Shown piece by piece: positions 54,055 to 63,429 of a stretch of 64,000 bases of DNA. The DNA comes from an uncultured Sulfurovum sp. GTDB lineage: Bacteria > Campylobacterota > Campylobacteria > Campylobacterales > Sulfurovaceae. A program made the translations under genes and the position numbers. The stretch covers positions 28,534-92,533 of the forward strand of contig CACVAU010000063.1 of assembly GCA_902727915.1 (NCBI GenBank), written 5' to 3'. A model generated the notes under the pieces. The model worked only from the letters and a program-made list of their open reading frames with translations, did not search any database and was not told the origin of the DNA. How positions within the stretch are numbered: position 1 is the first letter of the stretch; every line of letters starts with the position of its first letter.

Positions 54055-54720
54055 ATGAGAATATTAACTATTGGGTTTGATGATGAATTCACCAAGGAGT
54101 TAGAAATTGAGCTTGAAAAATATTTTATCTGTATCGTTGATGTTGCAAGGGATCTATATGATGCAACTAACTTTACAGACTTTCGCCATTATGAACTAAT
54201 TATTGTTGTTGACGAAGGTGAAAAATATACGTTAGAAAAGTATAGCAATGAAGTAAAAAAGAAAAAAAGAGAAACAAAAATTATTGTTTTGACTGCCAAT
54301 GAAAAAAATCAAATTGCACTTTTTGGTTTAGGAGTAGACGATGTCCTTGTAAATTTTATTGATTCTCCTGAAGTGATTGCTGTACGGGTACTTTCAAATA
54401 TGAGAAAGCTTTTTGGAACGCAAATTGATGTCGGTAAATTAGTCATTGATATTGCTAATAAAAAGATTGAGTATGATGATAAGATTGTTTCGTTAAATGG
54501 TAAAACATTTGATATCTTGGCATATTTAGCACTTCGTGAAGATAGAGTTTTTTCAAAAGATGAAATTATTAATGCTTTATGGGAAGAACCAGAGTATGTA
54601 TCGGATAATACTGTGGAAGTTGCGATTAATCAAATTAGAAAACGTTTAAAGAGTATATTAGGTTTTCAAGTGATACATACTGTACGCCGTCGAGGTTATA
54701 AATTTTCGTATGAGAAGTAG
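54055..54720 (+). CDS. hsrA: HsrA/HP1043-like orphan response regulator
   Basis: 221 residues. The receiver-like N-terminus (1-120) is degenerate: where the phospho-Asp should lie it reads LIIVVDEGEKY, as in H. pylori HP1043, so phosphorylation is probably not used. The C-terminal OmpR-type winged helix is close to HP1043 (ALWEEPEYVSDNTVEVAINQIRKRL, VHTVRRRGYKF). HsrA is an essential, Campylobacterota-specific regulator of energy metabolism and redox homeostasis. AGGA precedes the ATG. No kinase partner is adjacent. Confidence 0.92.
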   Translation: MRILTIGFDDEFTKELEIELEKYFICIVDVARDLYDATNFTDFRHYELIIVVDEGEKYTLEKYSNEVKKKKRETKIIVLTANEKNQIALFGLGVDDVLVNFIDSPEVIAVRVLSNMRKLFGTQIDVGKLVIDIANKKIEYDDKIVSLNGKTFDILAYLALREDRVFSKDEIINALWEEPEYVSDNTVEVAINQIRKRLKSILGFQVIHTVRRRGYKFSYEK

Positions 54721-54740
54721 GGTCGGATAATATACCGACC
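54721..54740. terminator. GC-rich hairpin between hsrA and MBL gene
   Basis: GGTCGG (54721-54726) and CCGACC (54735-54740) pair around an 8-base loop directly after the hsrA stop. It is the most GC-rich short element in this area and separates convergent genes. GAGTTTTTAAC follows 10 bases later on the plus strand. Confidence 0.65.
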
Positions 54741-54741
54741 G

Positions 54742-55347
54742 TTATGATGAGTTTTTAACGGTATTTATCCAATAAGACATTATTTTTTGTTCTGCTTTTA
54801 ATGTTGTACTCATTCCATGACCAGGATATATTGTAAAGTCTCCTTCTATTCTCATTGCTTTCTCTAAACTTTCTACCATTTTCTCTCCAGATGAAAATGG
54901 AAAATCCCATCGCCCAATTGATTGTTGAAAAAGAAAATCACCTGAAAACCAAACATCATTAATCTCAATAATAGAGTTACCTGGGGTATGACCAGCAAAT
55001 TGTCGATATTGTACTTCTATTCCGTGAATATTCAGTTTTTCATCACCTTCAACTAAGTAGTCTGCTGTTGATTCAGGGACATTTTGTCCTAAAGGACATT
55101 TCTTTAACATAAAAGCATCATCTTTTTGAATGTAAAGTGGTATGTTTAATTCATCTCTTAAGGCATCATTTGACCATATGTGATCAAAGTGTCCATGTGT
55201 ATTAAGTATGGCAACTGGGTTAGTGATATTGTCCTTGACCCAACTGACAGCACCCATGCCTGGATCAATAATCAAGTCTTTATTATTAAGAGTGACAATA
55301 TAACAGTTTGTTTGTGTTGCCCCCATAGGTTGAAATTTAATTTCCAT
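54742..55347 (-). CDS. Metallo-beta-lactamase-fold hydrolase (glyoxalase II-like)
   Basis: 201 residues with the binuclear zinc motif LNTHGHFDHIWSND, a second His in FAGHTPGNSII, Asp in FSGDFLF and His in YPGHGMSTT. This set suits the YcbL/glyoxalase II-like group that cleaves thioesters. It transcribes towards hsrA and is divergent from the DUF455 gene across only 28 bases. Substrate not determined. Confidence 0.9.
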   Translation of the reverse strand: MEIKFQPMGATQTNCYIVTLNNKDLIIDPGMGAVSWVKDNITNPVAILNTHGHFDHIWSNDALRDELNIPLYIQKDDAFMLKKCPLGQNVPESTADYLVEGDEKLNIHGIEVQYRQFAGHTPGNSIIEINDVWFSGDFLFQQSIGRWDFPFSSGEKMVESLEKAMRIEGDFTIYPGHGMSTTLKAEQKIMSYWINTVKNSS

Positions 55348-55375
55348 TGTGATGCCTTTAGGTTATAATGTTGCC

Positions 55376-56188
55376 ATGAATTTTTATCAAATTTTAGAAG
55401 AGGCAATAGAGAGTGATTCTATTGTTATCAAAAAAAAATTAACACAGCAATGTTTTGAGTATTGTAGCCAAAATGATTTTATAAATGCGTTTAATGAAGA
55501 GGCTAAGTTATTTGATAGCCCCTCTTATGCCAATAAATGTACAATCGTTGAAGCCAGAGCTTTAAAGAGCAGAAAAGATTTTCATACGAAAGAGGGCTTG
55601 GCTTCTTTGGTACATGCAATTGCACATATTGAATATTCTGCCATTGATTTAGCTTTAGATGCTGTTTATCGTTACCGTAATATGTCAAAGGCATATCAAA
55701 TTGATTGGTTAGAAGTTGCACAAGATGAAATACGCCATTATTTGATGCTGGAAGAACTTTTACATGAATTGGGTTTTGCTTATGGAGATTTTTCAGTGCA
55801 TTCTGGACTCTTTGATGCCTCAATTCAGACAGCAACCAATCATTTAGAAAGAATGGCAATTATTCCACGTTATTATGAAGCAAGTGGATTAGATGTAACT
55901 CCTCAAATTCTTAAGAGGTTAGAGAACAAAAAAAAGTTACTTTTTGTAAAAAAATTTATTGATATTTTAACAATTATTTATAGGGAAGAACTCGACCATG
56001 TTCAAAAAGGTGATAAGTGGTTTAAATTTTTATGTGAAGAAGAAAACAAAGATATAAAAGTTTATTTTGAAATTTTAGAAAAATACAAGCTTTTAGGGAA
56101 GCATAGACCCCATATAAATGGGGAAGCTCGAAAGGCAGTAGGCTTCTCTTGTGATGAAATTAAGCTATTGGGTGATGGGTTATGTTAA
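55376..56188 (+). CDS. DUF455 ferritin-like protein
   Basis: About 270 residues, all helical, with the ferritin-like metal ligands of DUF455: LVHAIAHIEYSAIDLALDAVYRYR and VAQDEIRHYLMLEELLHELG give Glu/His pairs, and IYREELDHVQKGDKWF adds a third. A di-iron oxidase or hydroxylase role is suggested by the fold. TATAAT at 55364-55369 ends 6 bases before the ATG at 55376, with no ribosome site, so the mRNA looks leaderless. Earlier in-frame starts overlap this promoter. Confidence 0.87.
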   Translation: MNFYQILEEAIESDSIVIKKKLTQQCFEYCSQNDFINAFNEEAKLFDSPSYANKCTIVEARALKSRKDFHTKEGLASLVHAIAHIEYSAIDLALDAVYRYRNMSKAYQIDWLEVAQDEIRHYLMLEELLHELGFAYGDFSVHSGLFDASIQTATNHLERMAIIPRYYEASGLDVTPQILKRLENKKKLLFVKKFIDILTIIYREELDHVQKGDKWFKFLCEEENKDIKVYFEILEKYKLLGKHRPHINGEARKAVGFSCDEIKLLGDGLC

Positions 56189-56335
56189 GGTGATACTAGT
56201 CTTTATTTATTATAAAATATATAACATAATATATATTTTAACCAAAAAAAACATTATAAAATGCAATGTGTTTAACAGTAGATTTAATATAAATAGAGTA
56301 TAATCATTTGTGTAAAATTAAACAAAGTGAAAAAA

Positions 56336-57472
56336 ATGCAAAATACAATAGAATTTTTTAAACCATCGATTCAAGAAAATACAAAAAAATATATAGATGA
56401 TGTTTTAAACTTTTCAGATAATGGGAAAGTTGAAAAACTAGAAAATGCTGTTAAAAACTTTATTGGTTGTGAGTATGCACTTGCAACAACAAGTGGAACA
56501 GCAGCACTGCACCTAGCTATGTGTGCTTTAGACTTTAAAAGAGGAGATAAGGTAATTTGTAGTATTAACGTTTTTCCTTCTGTTCCTCAAGCAGTTAGGC
56601 ATTTTGATGCTGAGCCTATATTTGTGGACATTGAAGGAAAAAACTACAATATAGACTTAGTAAATTTAGAAGCTGCATTAAAGAAGAATAAAAGTAAGAA
56701 GCTTAAAGCAATAGTGCTAAACCATATGGCAGGGAACCTTGTGGACTTAGAAGCTGTTTATGCAATGGCAAATGAGTATAATGTTAAAGTAATTGAGGAT
56801 GCGTCAAATGCACTGGGAGCAACCTATAAAGGGAGTTATATAGGGAATACAGGTGCCGATATTACTATATTTTCATTTGCACCACATTTATGTAATTCTA
56901 CGGTTAATGGTGGAATTCTTATTTGTAAAGAGGAGTCAGTAGATAAACGTGCACGACTTCTTGGTTTTCATGGTATGAAAAATAGACATTGTGATCAATT
57001 TGGTGCTGTGAATTATATTTATGATGTTGTGGATATTGGATGGAAATATGATCTAAGTCAATTGGAAGCAGCTTATTGTTTAGCTGAATTTGAAGCATTA
57101 CAAGCAACATTAGATAGACGTAAAGAAATTGCTAAGATGTACACTGAAGAGCTTTCAGACGTTAATCATGTAAGCCTACCTGATATCTCTGATAATGCAG
57201 TTATTTCCCAATATATTGTAGAGATTGATAAAAACCGTGACCATTTTGTGGGTCAACTAAAAAAAGAAGGCGTTAACATTTCTGTGCATTATATGCCTCT
57301 ACACTTAACTGAGTATTATAAGCAAAAATATACCATGAAAGTATTTGATTACTCTGTGGCACTTGGTTGTTTTCAACGTGTAATGTCTTTACCTATGTAT
57401 GCCTCTTTAACGAATGATGAAATCAAGCATGTTTGTGAAGCTGTTAAAAAAGTTGCGAATGAACATATCTAG
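56336..57472 (+). CDS. DegT/DnrJ/StrS-fold protein lacking the PLP lysine
   Basis: About 378 residues with the overall sugar-aminotransferase fold: ATTSGTAALHLAM (phosphate binding), VIEDASNALGATY (ring-nitrogen Asp) and HYMPLHLTEYY. Where active members have Lys (SFxPxKN) or the dehydratases have His (PAHH), it reads FSFAPHLCNSTVNGG, so no Schiff-base lysine is present. It may have another activity or act as a partner. lpxK overlaps its end by 14 bases, pointing to LPS or surface glycan work. A GTG at 56327 is an alternative start. Confidence 0.8.
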   Translation: MQNTIEFFKPSIQENTKKYIDDVLNFSDNGKVEKLENAVKNFIGCEYALATTSGTAALHLAMCALDFKRGDKVICSINVFPSVPQAVRHFDAEPIFVDIEGKNYNIDLVNLEAALKKNKSKKLKAIVLNHMAGNLVDLEAVYAMANEYNVKVIEDASNALGATYKGSYIGNTGADITIFSFAPHLCNSTVNGGILICKEESVDKRARLLGFHGMKNRHCDQFGAVNYIYDVVDIGWKYDLSQLEAAYCLAEFEALQATLDRRKEIAKMYTEELSDVNHVSLPDISDNAVISQYIVEIDKNRDHFVGQLKKEGVNISVHYMPLHLTEYYKQKYTMKVFDYSVALGCFQRVMSLPMYASLTNDEIKHVCEAVKKVANEHI

Positions 57473-58391
57473 GTTAACAGCTTTTTTTGAACGACTTTTC
57501 TTTAAACCCAATCTTTTTGATTGGGGTGTAATTCTACTTCTTTTACCACTCTCTTTTCTTTATGCTAATTTCATGTTATTTCGACGATTTTTTTCTTTTA
57601 AGAAATCTTATGCTTTGCCTATTATTAGTATCGGAAATTTAACAGTTGGTGGTTCAGGTAAAACCCCTTTTGTAATTGCTTTAGCAGAGCGTTATGATGA
57701 TGCTTATATTATTTCTAGGGGTTATGGCAGAAAAAGTAAAGGACTGGTGGAAGTCAGTAGAAGAGGTAAAATAGTTTCTGATGTTTTTAACTCTGGTGAT
57801 GAGGCAATGTTAATGGCAAAAGCACTGAGTAAAGGGTCAGTAATTGTCAGTGAAAATCGCGTTAGTGCTATAGAAAAAGCGATTGAAGGAGGTGCTAAGG
57901 TTATCTTGTTAGATGATGGCTTTAATAGGGTTAACATTAAAAAGTATGAAATTTTACTTTTCCCTAAAAAAATCATTAATTATTTAACTTTTCCTGCTGG
58001 TCCATTTAGGGAATTTTTTTTTATAAAGTACTTCGCTGATATGTCATTATATGAAGATCAGCAGTTTACACGAGTTGTTGAAACAGTGAATAAAACAGAA
58101 AGAATGTTGTTAGTTACAGCCATTTCAAACCCAGAAAGGTTAAAGGCTTTTTTACCAAAAAATGTGATTACTCAGTTTTATTTAGAAGACCATGCTTATT
58201 TCGATGAATTAGAATTAGAAGAGAAGTTTCGTAAATTTAATGCTACTTCTCTTTTGGTAACGGAGAAAGATGTTGTTAAGATGGAAGGCTTTAAGTTTCC
58301 TTTGTCAGTCATGAAGTTAAAATTAGAAATTAAAGATGAAGTCTTAGAAAAAATTCATCAATACATAGAGGAATACCATAGTGAAAGATAA
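57459..58391 (+). CDS. lpxK: Tetraacyldisaccharide 4'-kinase
   Basis: About 310 residues. An N-terminal membrane segment (GVILLLLPLSFLYANFMLF) leads to the P-loop ISIGNLTVGGSGKTPFVIAL, then ISRGYGRKSKG, SGDEAMLMA and LDDGFNR, all LpxK hallmarks. It phosphorylates the 4' position of the lipid A disaccharide in the inner membrane. The ATG at 57459 overlaps the preceding gene by 14 bases. The frame opens 15 codons earlier without conserved sequence. It overlaps argB by 11 bases. Confidence 0.93.
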   Translation: MNISRLTAFFERLFFKPNLFDWGVILLLLPLSFLYANFMLFRRFFSFKKSYALPIISIGNLTVGGSGKTPFVIALAERYDDAYIISRGYGRKSKGLVEVSRRGKIVSDVFNSGDEAMLMAKALSKGSVIVSENRVSAIEKAIEGGAKVILLDDGFNRVNIKKYEILLFPKKIINYLTFPAGPFREFFFIKYFADMSLYEDQQFTRVVETVNKTERMLLVTAISNPERLKAFLPKNVITQFYLEDHAYFDELELEEKFRKFNATSLLVTEKDVVKMEGFKFPLSVMKLKLEIKDEVLEKIHQYIEEYHSER

Positions 58392-59232
58392 AATTGAAGT
58401 AGTAAAAACGCTCTTAGAAGCCTTGCCTTATATTAAAAAATTTCGAGATGAAAAAATAGTAATTAAGTATGGTGGCTCGGCACAAACTTCAGAAGATTTA
58501 AAACAGAAGTTTGCACAAGATATTGTATTATTGCATACTGTAGGGATGAAACCAATTGTTGTGCATGGTGGGGGTAAAAGTATTACAGATATGTTAAATA
58601 ACTTGGGAGTAGATACAAAATTTGTTGAGGGACAGCGTGTAACTACTAAAGAAGTAATGAGAATAGCTGAAATGGTACTGTCTGGCTCTATTAATAAGGA
58701 GATTGTTTCTTTACTTAATAATCAAGGTGGACAAGCCATAGGTATTTCGGGTAAAGATGCAAACTTTTTAGAAGCTATTCCTAAAGACTTTGAAAACTTT
58801 GGTTATACAGGTGTTATCCAAAATGTTAATCCTGAAATGGTTTGTAACATTATTGATGATGGTTTTGTACCTGTGATTGCACCTATTGCTGCTTCAGCAA
58901 ATGTAGGTCATCCTGGATTTAATATCAATGCTGATTTTGCAGCCAGTCAAGTGGCTATTGCCCTCAAAGCAAGAAAAGTAGTTTTTTTAACAGATACATC
59001 AGGTGTCTTAGATCAAAATATGGAATTAATTTCAACGATGGACATTACACGAACGAATACTCTGAAAAAAGATGGAATCATTAATGGTGGTATGGTTCCT
59101 AAAGTAGATGCTTGTATTGAAGCATTACGTGGAGGTGTCAAGAAAGCACATATTATTGATGGAAGGGTTGAACATTCTATTCTATTAGAAATATTAACTT
59201 CTTCTGGTATCGGTACTTGTATCGAATTATAG
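58381..59232 (+). CDS. argB: Acetylglutamate kinase
   Basis: 283 residues, of normal length, with VIKYGGSAQTSEDLK, VHGGGKSITDML, the NADFAASQVA motif, LTDTSGVLD and GGMVPKVDAC. It phosphorylates N-acetylglutamate in arginine synthesis. It starts with GTG, overlapping lpxK by 11 bases. GAGG upstream supports this. The first segment (KTLLEALPYIKKFRDEKIV) includes the N-terminal helix seen in arginine-sensitive forms. Confidence 0.95.
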   Translation: MKDKIEVVKTLLEALPYIKKFRDEKIVIKYGGSAQTSEDLKQKFAQDIVLLHTVGMKPIVVHGGGKSITDMLNNLGVDTKFVEGQRVTTKEVMRIAEMVLSGSINKEIVSLLNNQGGQAIGISGKDANFLEAIPKDFENFGYTGVIQNVNPEMVCNIIDDGFVPVIAPIAASANVGHPGFNINADFAASQVAIALKARKVVFLTDTSGVLDQNMELISTMDITRTNTLKKDGIINGGMVPKVDACIEALRGGVKKAHIIDGRVEHSILLEILTSSGIGTCIEL

Positions 59233-59299
59233 AAAATATTTATGGACTATCTTGATTTAAATCATTTATAAGCTATCTGCTTTATTGTATAATTTTTTT

Positions 59300-60811
59300 A
59301 TGAATGAGAGCATAAAAATATTTCTTGGAGATCTTAAAAATTCTTTTAAAGATCTTCTTCCCATCGTTATTGTCGTAGCGTTTTTTCAAACTTTTATTAT
59401 TCAGTCTGTTCCAGATAATTTGATATCCATTATTATAGGTTTAACCATTGTTGCTATTGGATTGGCATTATTTATTCGGGGCTTAGAGCTTGGTATTTTC
59501 CCCGTTGGTGAAAATTTAGCAGTCGATTTTGCTAGAAAAGGTTCAACCTTCTGGTTACTTCTTTTTGCCTTTACCATTGGTTTTGCGACCACAGTTGCAG
59601 AACCTGCATTGATTGCCATTGCTCAAAAAGCTACTGTAATTTCAGATGGTTTGATTGATGCCTTCTGGTTAAGAATGACCGTAGCTCTTTCCGTTGGTTT
59701 TGCCATTGCTTTAGGAACTTTACGTATTTTACTTGGGCATCCTATTCAGTATTATATTATTGCAGGCTATATTTTAGTGGTGGTTGTAACTTTTTTTGCA
59801 CCCAAAGAAATCATTGGTCTTGCTTATGATAGTGGAGGGGTAACAACTTCTACGGTTACGGTACCTTTGGTTGCTGCTTTAGGTATTGGGCTGGCATTTA
59901 GTATTAAAGGACGTAACCCAGCTATTGATGGTTTTGGGCTTATAGCATTTGCTTCATTGACACCGATGATATTTGTACAAATTTATGGAATCATTGTTTA
60001 CTCTATTGGAGATGCTTCTTCTGTTACAGCCATTGCCGATACTGTAGTAGCTACTAAAGAAGTAATGGCACAAGAAGTTTTTTCTTTGAAAGATACCTTG
60101 TTTGAATTATTAGATGTTATTAAAGATGTTGCACCTATACTAATAGTTATTTTCTTTTTTCAGTATGCTATTATTAAAAAGTCTATTCCTCATTTGCCCA
60201 AAATAGTTGTTGGTATTTTGATGGTTATTTTGGGATTGTATGCTTTTATTGTTGGTTTAGAGATGGGACTTTTCCCAATAGGTGAGAGCATTGCTGATGC
60301 ACTAACTTCAATGGGAAATAATGGGTTAATTTATCTTTTTGCATTTTTAATAGGTTTTTCAACCACCATGGCAGAACCTGCACTTTTGGCCATTGCGATA
60401 AAAGCACAAGAAATTTCAGAAGAGAGAATCAAGCAGAACATACTCCGTTTTGTGGTAGCATTAGGGGTGGCAATAGGTATAGCTTTAGGGTCTTATCGTC
60501 TGGTTTCAGGTGATCCAATTCATTATTATATTATTGCTGGATATTCTGTGGTAATTTTATTAACTTATTTTGCACCGAAGTATATTATTCCCATTGCTTA
60601 TGATAGTGGTGGGGTCACAACTTCTACCGTTACAGTACCATTGGTGGCAGCTCTCGGTTTAGGATTAGCAGAAAATATTGAGGGGAGAAATTCTCTTATT
60701 GATGGTTTTGGACTTATTGCTTTTGCATCACTGTTTCCAATGCTCACAGTAATGGGTTATGGTATATATGCTGAGCATAAGAAAAAACAACTAGAAAAGG
60801 AACAAGTATGA
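59300..60811 (+). CDS. DUF1538 duplicated membrane transporter-like protein
   Basis: About 503 residues made of two copies of the same half. [46 protein letters not shown] and [15 protein letters not shown] are repeated nearly word for word as [26 protein letters not shown] and so on about 265 residues later. It has about a dozen helices. DUF1538 proteins are putative transporters, usually paired with PII-like regulators, as here. TATAAT at 59288-59293 ends 6 bases before the ATG, indicating a leaderless mRNA. The frame also opens at TTG 59285. Confidence 0.88.
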   Translation: MNESIKIFLGDLKNSFKDLLPIVIVVAFFQTFIIQSVPDNLISIIIGLTIVAIGLALFIRGLELGIFPVGENLAVDFARKGSTFWLLLFAFTIGFATTVAEPALIAIAQKATVISDGLIDAFWLRMTVALSVGFAIALGTLRILLGHPIQYYIIAGYILVVVVTFFAPKEIIGLAYDSGGVTTSTVTVPLVAALGIGLAFSIKGRNPAIDGFGLIAFASLTPMIFVQIYGIIVYSIGDASSVTAIADTVVATKEVMAQEVFSLKDTLFELLDVIKDVAPILIVIFFFQYAIIKKSIPHLPKIVVGILMVILGLYAFIVGLEMGLFPIGESIADALTSMGNNGLIYLFAFLIGFSTTMAEPALLAIAIKAQEISEERIKQNILRFVVALGVAIGIALGSYRLVSGDPIHYYIIAGYSVVILLTYFAPKYIIPIAYDSGGVTTSTVTVPLVAALGLGLAENIEGRNSLIDGFGLIAFASLFPMLTVMGYGIYAEHKKKQLEKEQV

Positions 60812-61158
60812 AGTTTACAGCGTTAGTTGCGATTATTGAAGATAAAGATGAAGAAGTAGCCGTAGATGTTGCTAAAGAAGCTGGAGCAGGTGGTGTAACC
60901 ATTCTTCATGGTAAGAATATTGGTTTGGAAGAGAAGAAAATTTTTTTTGGATTGACCCTAGAAGAAAATGTTTCTGTTTTACTTTTTGTACTTCCTGTGA
61001 AATTATCTATGAAAGTTATGAAAGCATTACGCGTTAAGTTTGATTTGGATAATACCAACAATGGGGGCTTAGTGTTTACTTTGCCTTTAAGTCATGTTGC
61101 TGGATTAGATACGAGTGAATTACATAAGTTTGAAAATGATATTAAGTCAATGTTATAG
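60808..61158 (+). CDS. PII-like signalling protein of DUF1538 operon
   Basis: 116 residues with the PII-like ferredoxin fold: [39 protein letters not shown], a loop equivalent to the T-loop, and [20 protein letters not shown]. It lacks the [16 protein letters not shown]-loop of GlnB, so it is a PII-like rather than classical PII protein. ATGA overlap with the DUF1538 gene (4 bases) implies that it binds and controls that transporter in response to a nucleotide or anion ligand. Confidence 0.83.
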   Translation: MKFTALVAIIEDKDEEVAVDVAKEAGAGGVTILHGKNIGLEEKKIFFGLTLEENVSVLLFVLPVKLSMKVMKALRVKFDLDNTNNGGLVFTLPLSHVAGLDTSELHKFENDIKSML

Positions 61159-61191
61159 ATAGACTATGAAAAGATATAAAAGGAATATTCG

Positions 61192-61590
61192 ATGTTAGTT
61201 AAAAGTATAATGACTCCTGTAGAACAAATAGCTAAAACTTCTCCTATGGCAACGGTACGTGGTGCCTTAACGTTAATGAAAGAGCATAAAGTTCGTTCTG
61301 TCGTTGTTGATAAAAATGGGGACAGTGGTGCTTATGGCTTATTGACTTTTAGAAATGTTTTACAGAGTATAATCTCAGAAGATGGTGATATTGACTTGCT
61401 TAATGTTTATGATATAGCAACCTTACCAGCTGTTTCTGTTTCGGCTAGTTTAGAGGTAAAGTATGCAGCAAAAATGATGGTTAACTCCAATATGAAACGT
61501 TTGCTAGTACTTGATAATAATCAGCTTGTAGGTATTGTGACCATGTCAGATATTATTGAAGTACTGATGGAAAATGTTGAAGAACTTTAA
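61192..61590 (+). CDS. Tandem CBS-domain protein
   Basis: 132 residues consisting almost entirely of two CBS motifs: SIMTPVEQIAKTSPMATVRGALTLMKEHKVRSVVVDKNG and ATLPAVSVSASLEVKYAAKMMVNSNMKRLLVLDNNQLVGIVTMSDIIEVL. CBS pairs bind adenosine nucleotides and act as energy sensors. It follows the PII-like gene by 33 bases, so a second regulatory subunit for the DUF1538 transporter is the most economical reading. AAGGA precedes the ATG. Confidence 0.87.
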   Translation: MLVKSIMTPVEQIAKTSPMATVRGALTLMKEHKVRSVVVDKNGDSGAYGLLTFRNVLQSIISEDGDIDLLNVYDIATLPAVSVSASLEVKYAAKMMVNSNMKRLLVLDNNQLVGIVTMSDIIEVLMENVEEL

Positions 61591-61600
61591 AAGATAAATT

Positions 61601-62515
61601 ATGAATATAATATTTGGTCCGGTTAATTCCAGACGTTTTGGAAAATCTTTAGGTATTGATTTAAGTCCTTCTAAAAAACAATGTAACTTTGATTGTCTCT
61701 ATTGTGAACTTGCTCCTGCTAAGACAATGGATACTTATGAAGATGTTGTTTCGATTGAAGAGATTATGAATGCATTAAATAATACTTTGGGAGAACATCA
61801 AGATATTGATGCTTTAACCGTTACAGCTAATGGTGAACCAACACTTTATCCTTATTTATCAGAACTGATGGATGAAATTAATAGTGTAAAAGGGAATATT
61901 AAAACACTCATACTCTCTAATGCTGGGAATATACATGAACCCTACATACAAGAATCACTACAAAAGTTTGACACAGTTAAGCTTTCTTTAGATTGTGCCA
62001 CAGGACGTTGTTTAAAACGGCTTGATAGAGCACATAAGGGAATTGATGTAGAAGAGATTAAGTCTGGAATGTTAGCTTTTAGAGAACAATTTTCAAATCC
62101 TTTGATTATTGAGGTGCTTATTGTAAAAGGGGTTAATGATGACGATGAAGAAATTAATGCTTTAAATGCGTACTTATTGACGTTGAAACCTACACGTATT
62201 GATATTGGAACCATTGATAGACCACCTGCTTATTATGTTGAGCCATTGGGCTATGAAGATTTACGAACTATCTCTTTAAAATTTGATTCTACCTTGCCTG
62301 TCTATATTGCCTCAAGAAAAAAAGTGAGTGTAAAAGCATCGAATTACTCTGAAGATGATATTTTAGAAACGCTTAAAAAACGTCCTTTGACTTTAGATGA
62401 TATAGAAGTACTTTTTGATGAGCAGAGTAAAGAAAGACTCCAAAAATTAGTAAATAAGAAGCTTATAGTAATCGAAAATTGTGCTGGTTATGATTTTTTT
62501 GTAAAAAATTCTTAG
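61601..62515 (+). CDS. Radical SAM protein (COG0731-like)
   Basis: 304 residues. The N-terminus FGPVNSRRFGKSLGIDLSPSKKQCNFDCLYCEL has the cluster motif CNFDCLYC (CxxxCxxC), and ALTVTANGEPTLYP is the SAM-binding GEP motif. The C-terminal 60 residues form a small winged-helix-like part (LETLKKRPLTLDDIEVLFDEQSKERLQKLVNKKLIVIENC). The family has wybutosine-related and unassigned members, and the substrate here is unknown. It follows the CBS gene by 10 bases. Confidence 0.85.
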   Translation: MNIIFGPVNSRRFGKSLGIDLSPSKKQCNFDCLYCELAPAKTMDTYEDVVSIEEIMNALNNTLGEHQDIDALTVTANGEPTLYPYLSELMDEINSVKGNIKTLILSNAGNIHEPYIQESLQKFDTVKLSLDCATGRCLKRLDRAHKGIDVEEIKSGMLAFREQFSNPLIIEVLIVKGVNDDDEEINALNAYLLTLKPTRIDIGTIDRPPAYYVEPLGYEDLRTISLKFDSTLPVYIASRKKVSVKASNYSEDDILETLKKRPLTLDDIEVLFDEQSKERLQKLVNKKLIVIENCAGYDFFVKNS

Positions 62516-62542
62516 CCCTAGGAATAAAAGCAGAAAAATCTC

Positions 62543-62571
62543 TTGACATGAAAGATTTTTTTGCCTATAAT
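62543..62571 (+). promoter_or_regulatory. Consensus sigma-70 promoter for tRNA-Asn pair
   Basis: TTGACA (62543-62548) and TATAAT (62566-62571) with a 17-base spacer, the perfect consensus, lie 37 bases upstream of the first tRNA-Asn. It overlaps an AT-rich hairpin (AAAAATCT at 62534-62541 with AGATTTTT at 62553-62560) that may terminate the radical SAM transcript. Confidence 0.85.
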
Positions 62572-62608
62572 TGCACTCCAATTTAAACATTAGCTTTAAA
62601 TTATTTGT

Positions 62609-62683
62609 TCCGGATTAGCTCAGTGGTAGAGTAGATGACTGTTAATCATTTGGTCGTTGGTTCGAATCCAACATCCGGAGCCA
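62609..62683 (+). tRNA. tRNA-Asn (GTT), copy 1
   Basis: Complete cloverleaf with acceptor TCCGGAT/ATCCGGA, D-arm GCTC-AGTGGTA-GAGT, anticodon loop CTGTTAA (GTT, asparagine), T-arm with GGTTCGAATCC and encoded CCA at 62681-62683. It is identical to the second copy 137 bases away, including the flanking tATTTGTT. Confidence 0.97.
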
Positions 62684-62745
62684 TTAAATTTTATAAACTA
62701 TCTTTAGTAGATAATTTGTACAATTACTTATATTTCAATATTTGT

Positions 62746-62820
62746 TCCGGATTAGCTCAGTGGTAGAGTAGATGACTGTTAATCATTTGGTCGTTGGTTC
62801 GAATCCAACATCCGGAGCCA
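62746..62820 (+). tRNA. tRNA-Asn (GTT), copy 2
   Basis: An exact copy of the tRNA-Asn at 62609-62683, with anticodon GTT and encoded CCA. The repeated unit also includes 7 bases of upstream flank (62739-62745). The 55-base spacer has no second promoter, so both tRNAs probably come from one primary transcript. Confidence 0.97.
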
Positions 62821-62963
62821 CTTTTATAAAAAATTCCACAATAAAACTTATTATTTCCCATTATCAGTAGAGTCGGAATATTTATGGCACTATTATCTTT
62901 ATAAATCTAGGTTTTTAACCCCATATATGATACTATCCACTAATTAATAATGAAGGATAAAAA

Positions 62964-63410
62964 ATGTTAAATGGAAAAGTTTTAGCACTGTATATGACCA
63001 TGCCAGCTATTATGCGTTCTGGACACCGTATGCTCTGTGAGGATTTCGAGTGCGATTCAGAAGGAATTATAGGGGATATGAATTACGAAACTTCAGAAAA
63101 TCCAATGCTGTTACTTACTTGTGAAGTAAGCTATGATATAGCTGAAGAAGCTGGTATTATGGTAGATAAAGGTGTTTTACTAGAGAGTATTCATGTGGAT
63201 GTTGACCTTTATGACTTAAAAGAAGGTGATGTTATTGAATTAGGTGAAACACTTGTGGAAGTACTTAAGCATTGTGAAGCTTATGGATATCTTATGGCAC
63301 TTGCACCTGAGTTACCAGAATTACTCAAAGGCAAAAGGGGTCTTTTTGTACGTCCTTTAGATTATGGAAGAATTGCTGTTGGAGATACAGTACAAGCACA
63401 TAGAAAATAA
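62964..63410 (+). CDS. MOSC-domain-like protein
   Basis: 148 residues. Segments SEGIIGDMNYETSENPMLLLTCEVSYDIAEEAG, LESIHVDVDLYDLKEGDVIELGETLVEV and LFVRPLDYGRIAVGDTVQAHRK follow the beta-barrel pattern of MOSC domains (sulfur carriers of molybdenum-cofactor enzymes). A cysteine in EVLKHCEAYG lies where the conserved MOSC Cys is expected. It stands alone as a minimal MOSC protein. GAAGGA precedes the ATG. Function not known. Confidence 0.7.
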   Translation: MLNGKVLALYMTMPAIMRSGHRMLCEDFECDSEGIIGDMNYETSENPMLLLTCEVSYDIAEEAGIMVDKGVLLESIHVDVDLYDLKEGDVIELGETLVEVLKHCEAYGYLMALAPELPELLKGKRGLFVRPLDYGRIAVGDTVQAHRK

Positions 63411-63429
63411 TACCTATACTGTTATGTAA

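Noticed and set aside
55503..55859. Minus-strand 118-codon frame inside the DUF455 gene
   Set aside because: Antisense to conserved ferritin-like motifs, with no plausible start signals.
62602..62820. Tandem tRNA-Asn repeat as att sites of an integrated element
   Set aside because: Only 55 bases lie between the copies and no integrase or mobile gene is adjacent, so simple duplication explains it.
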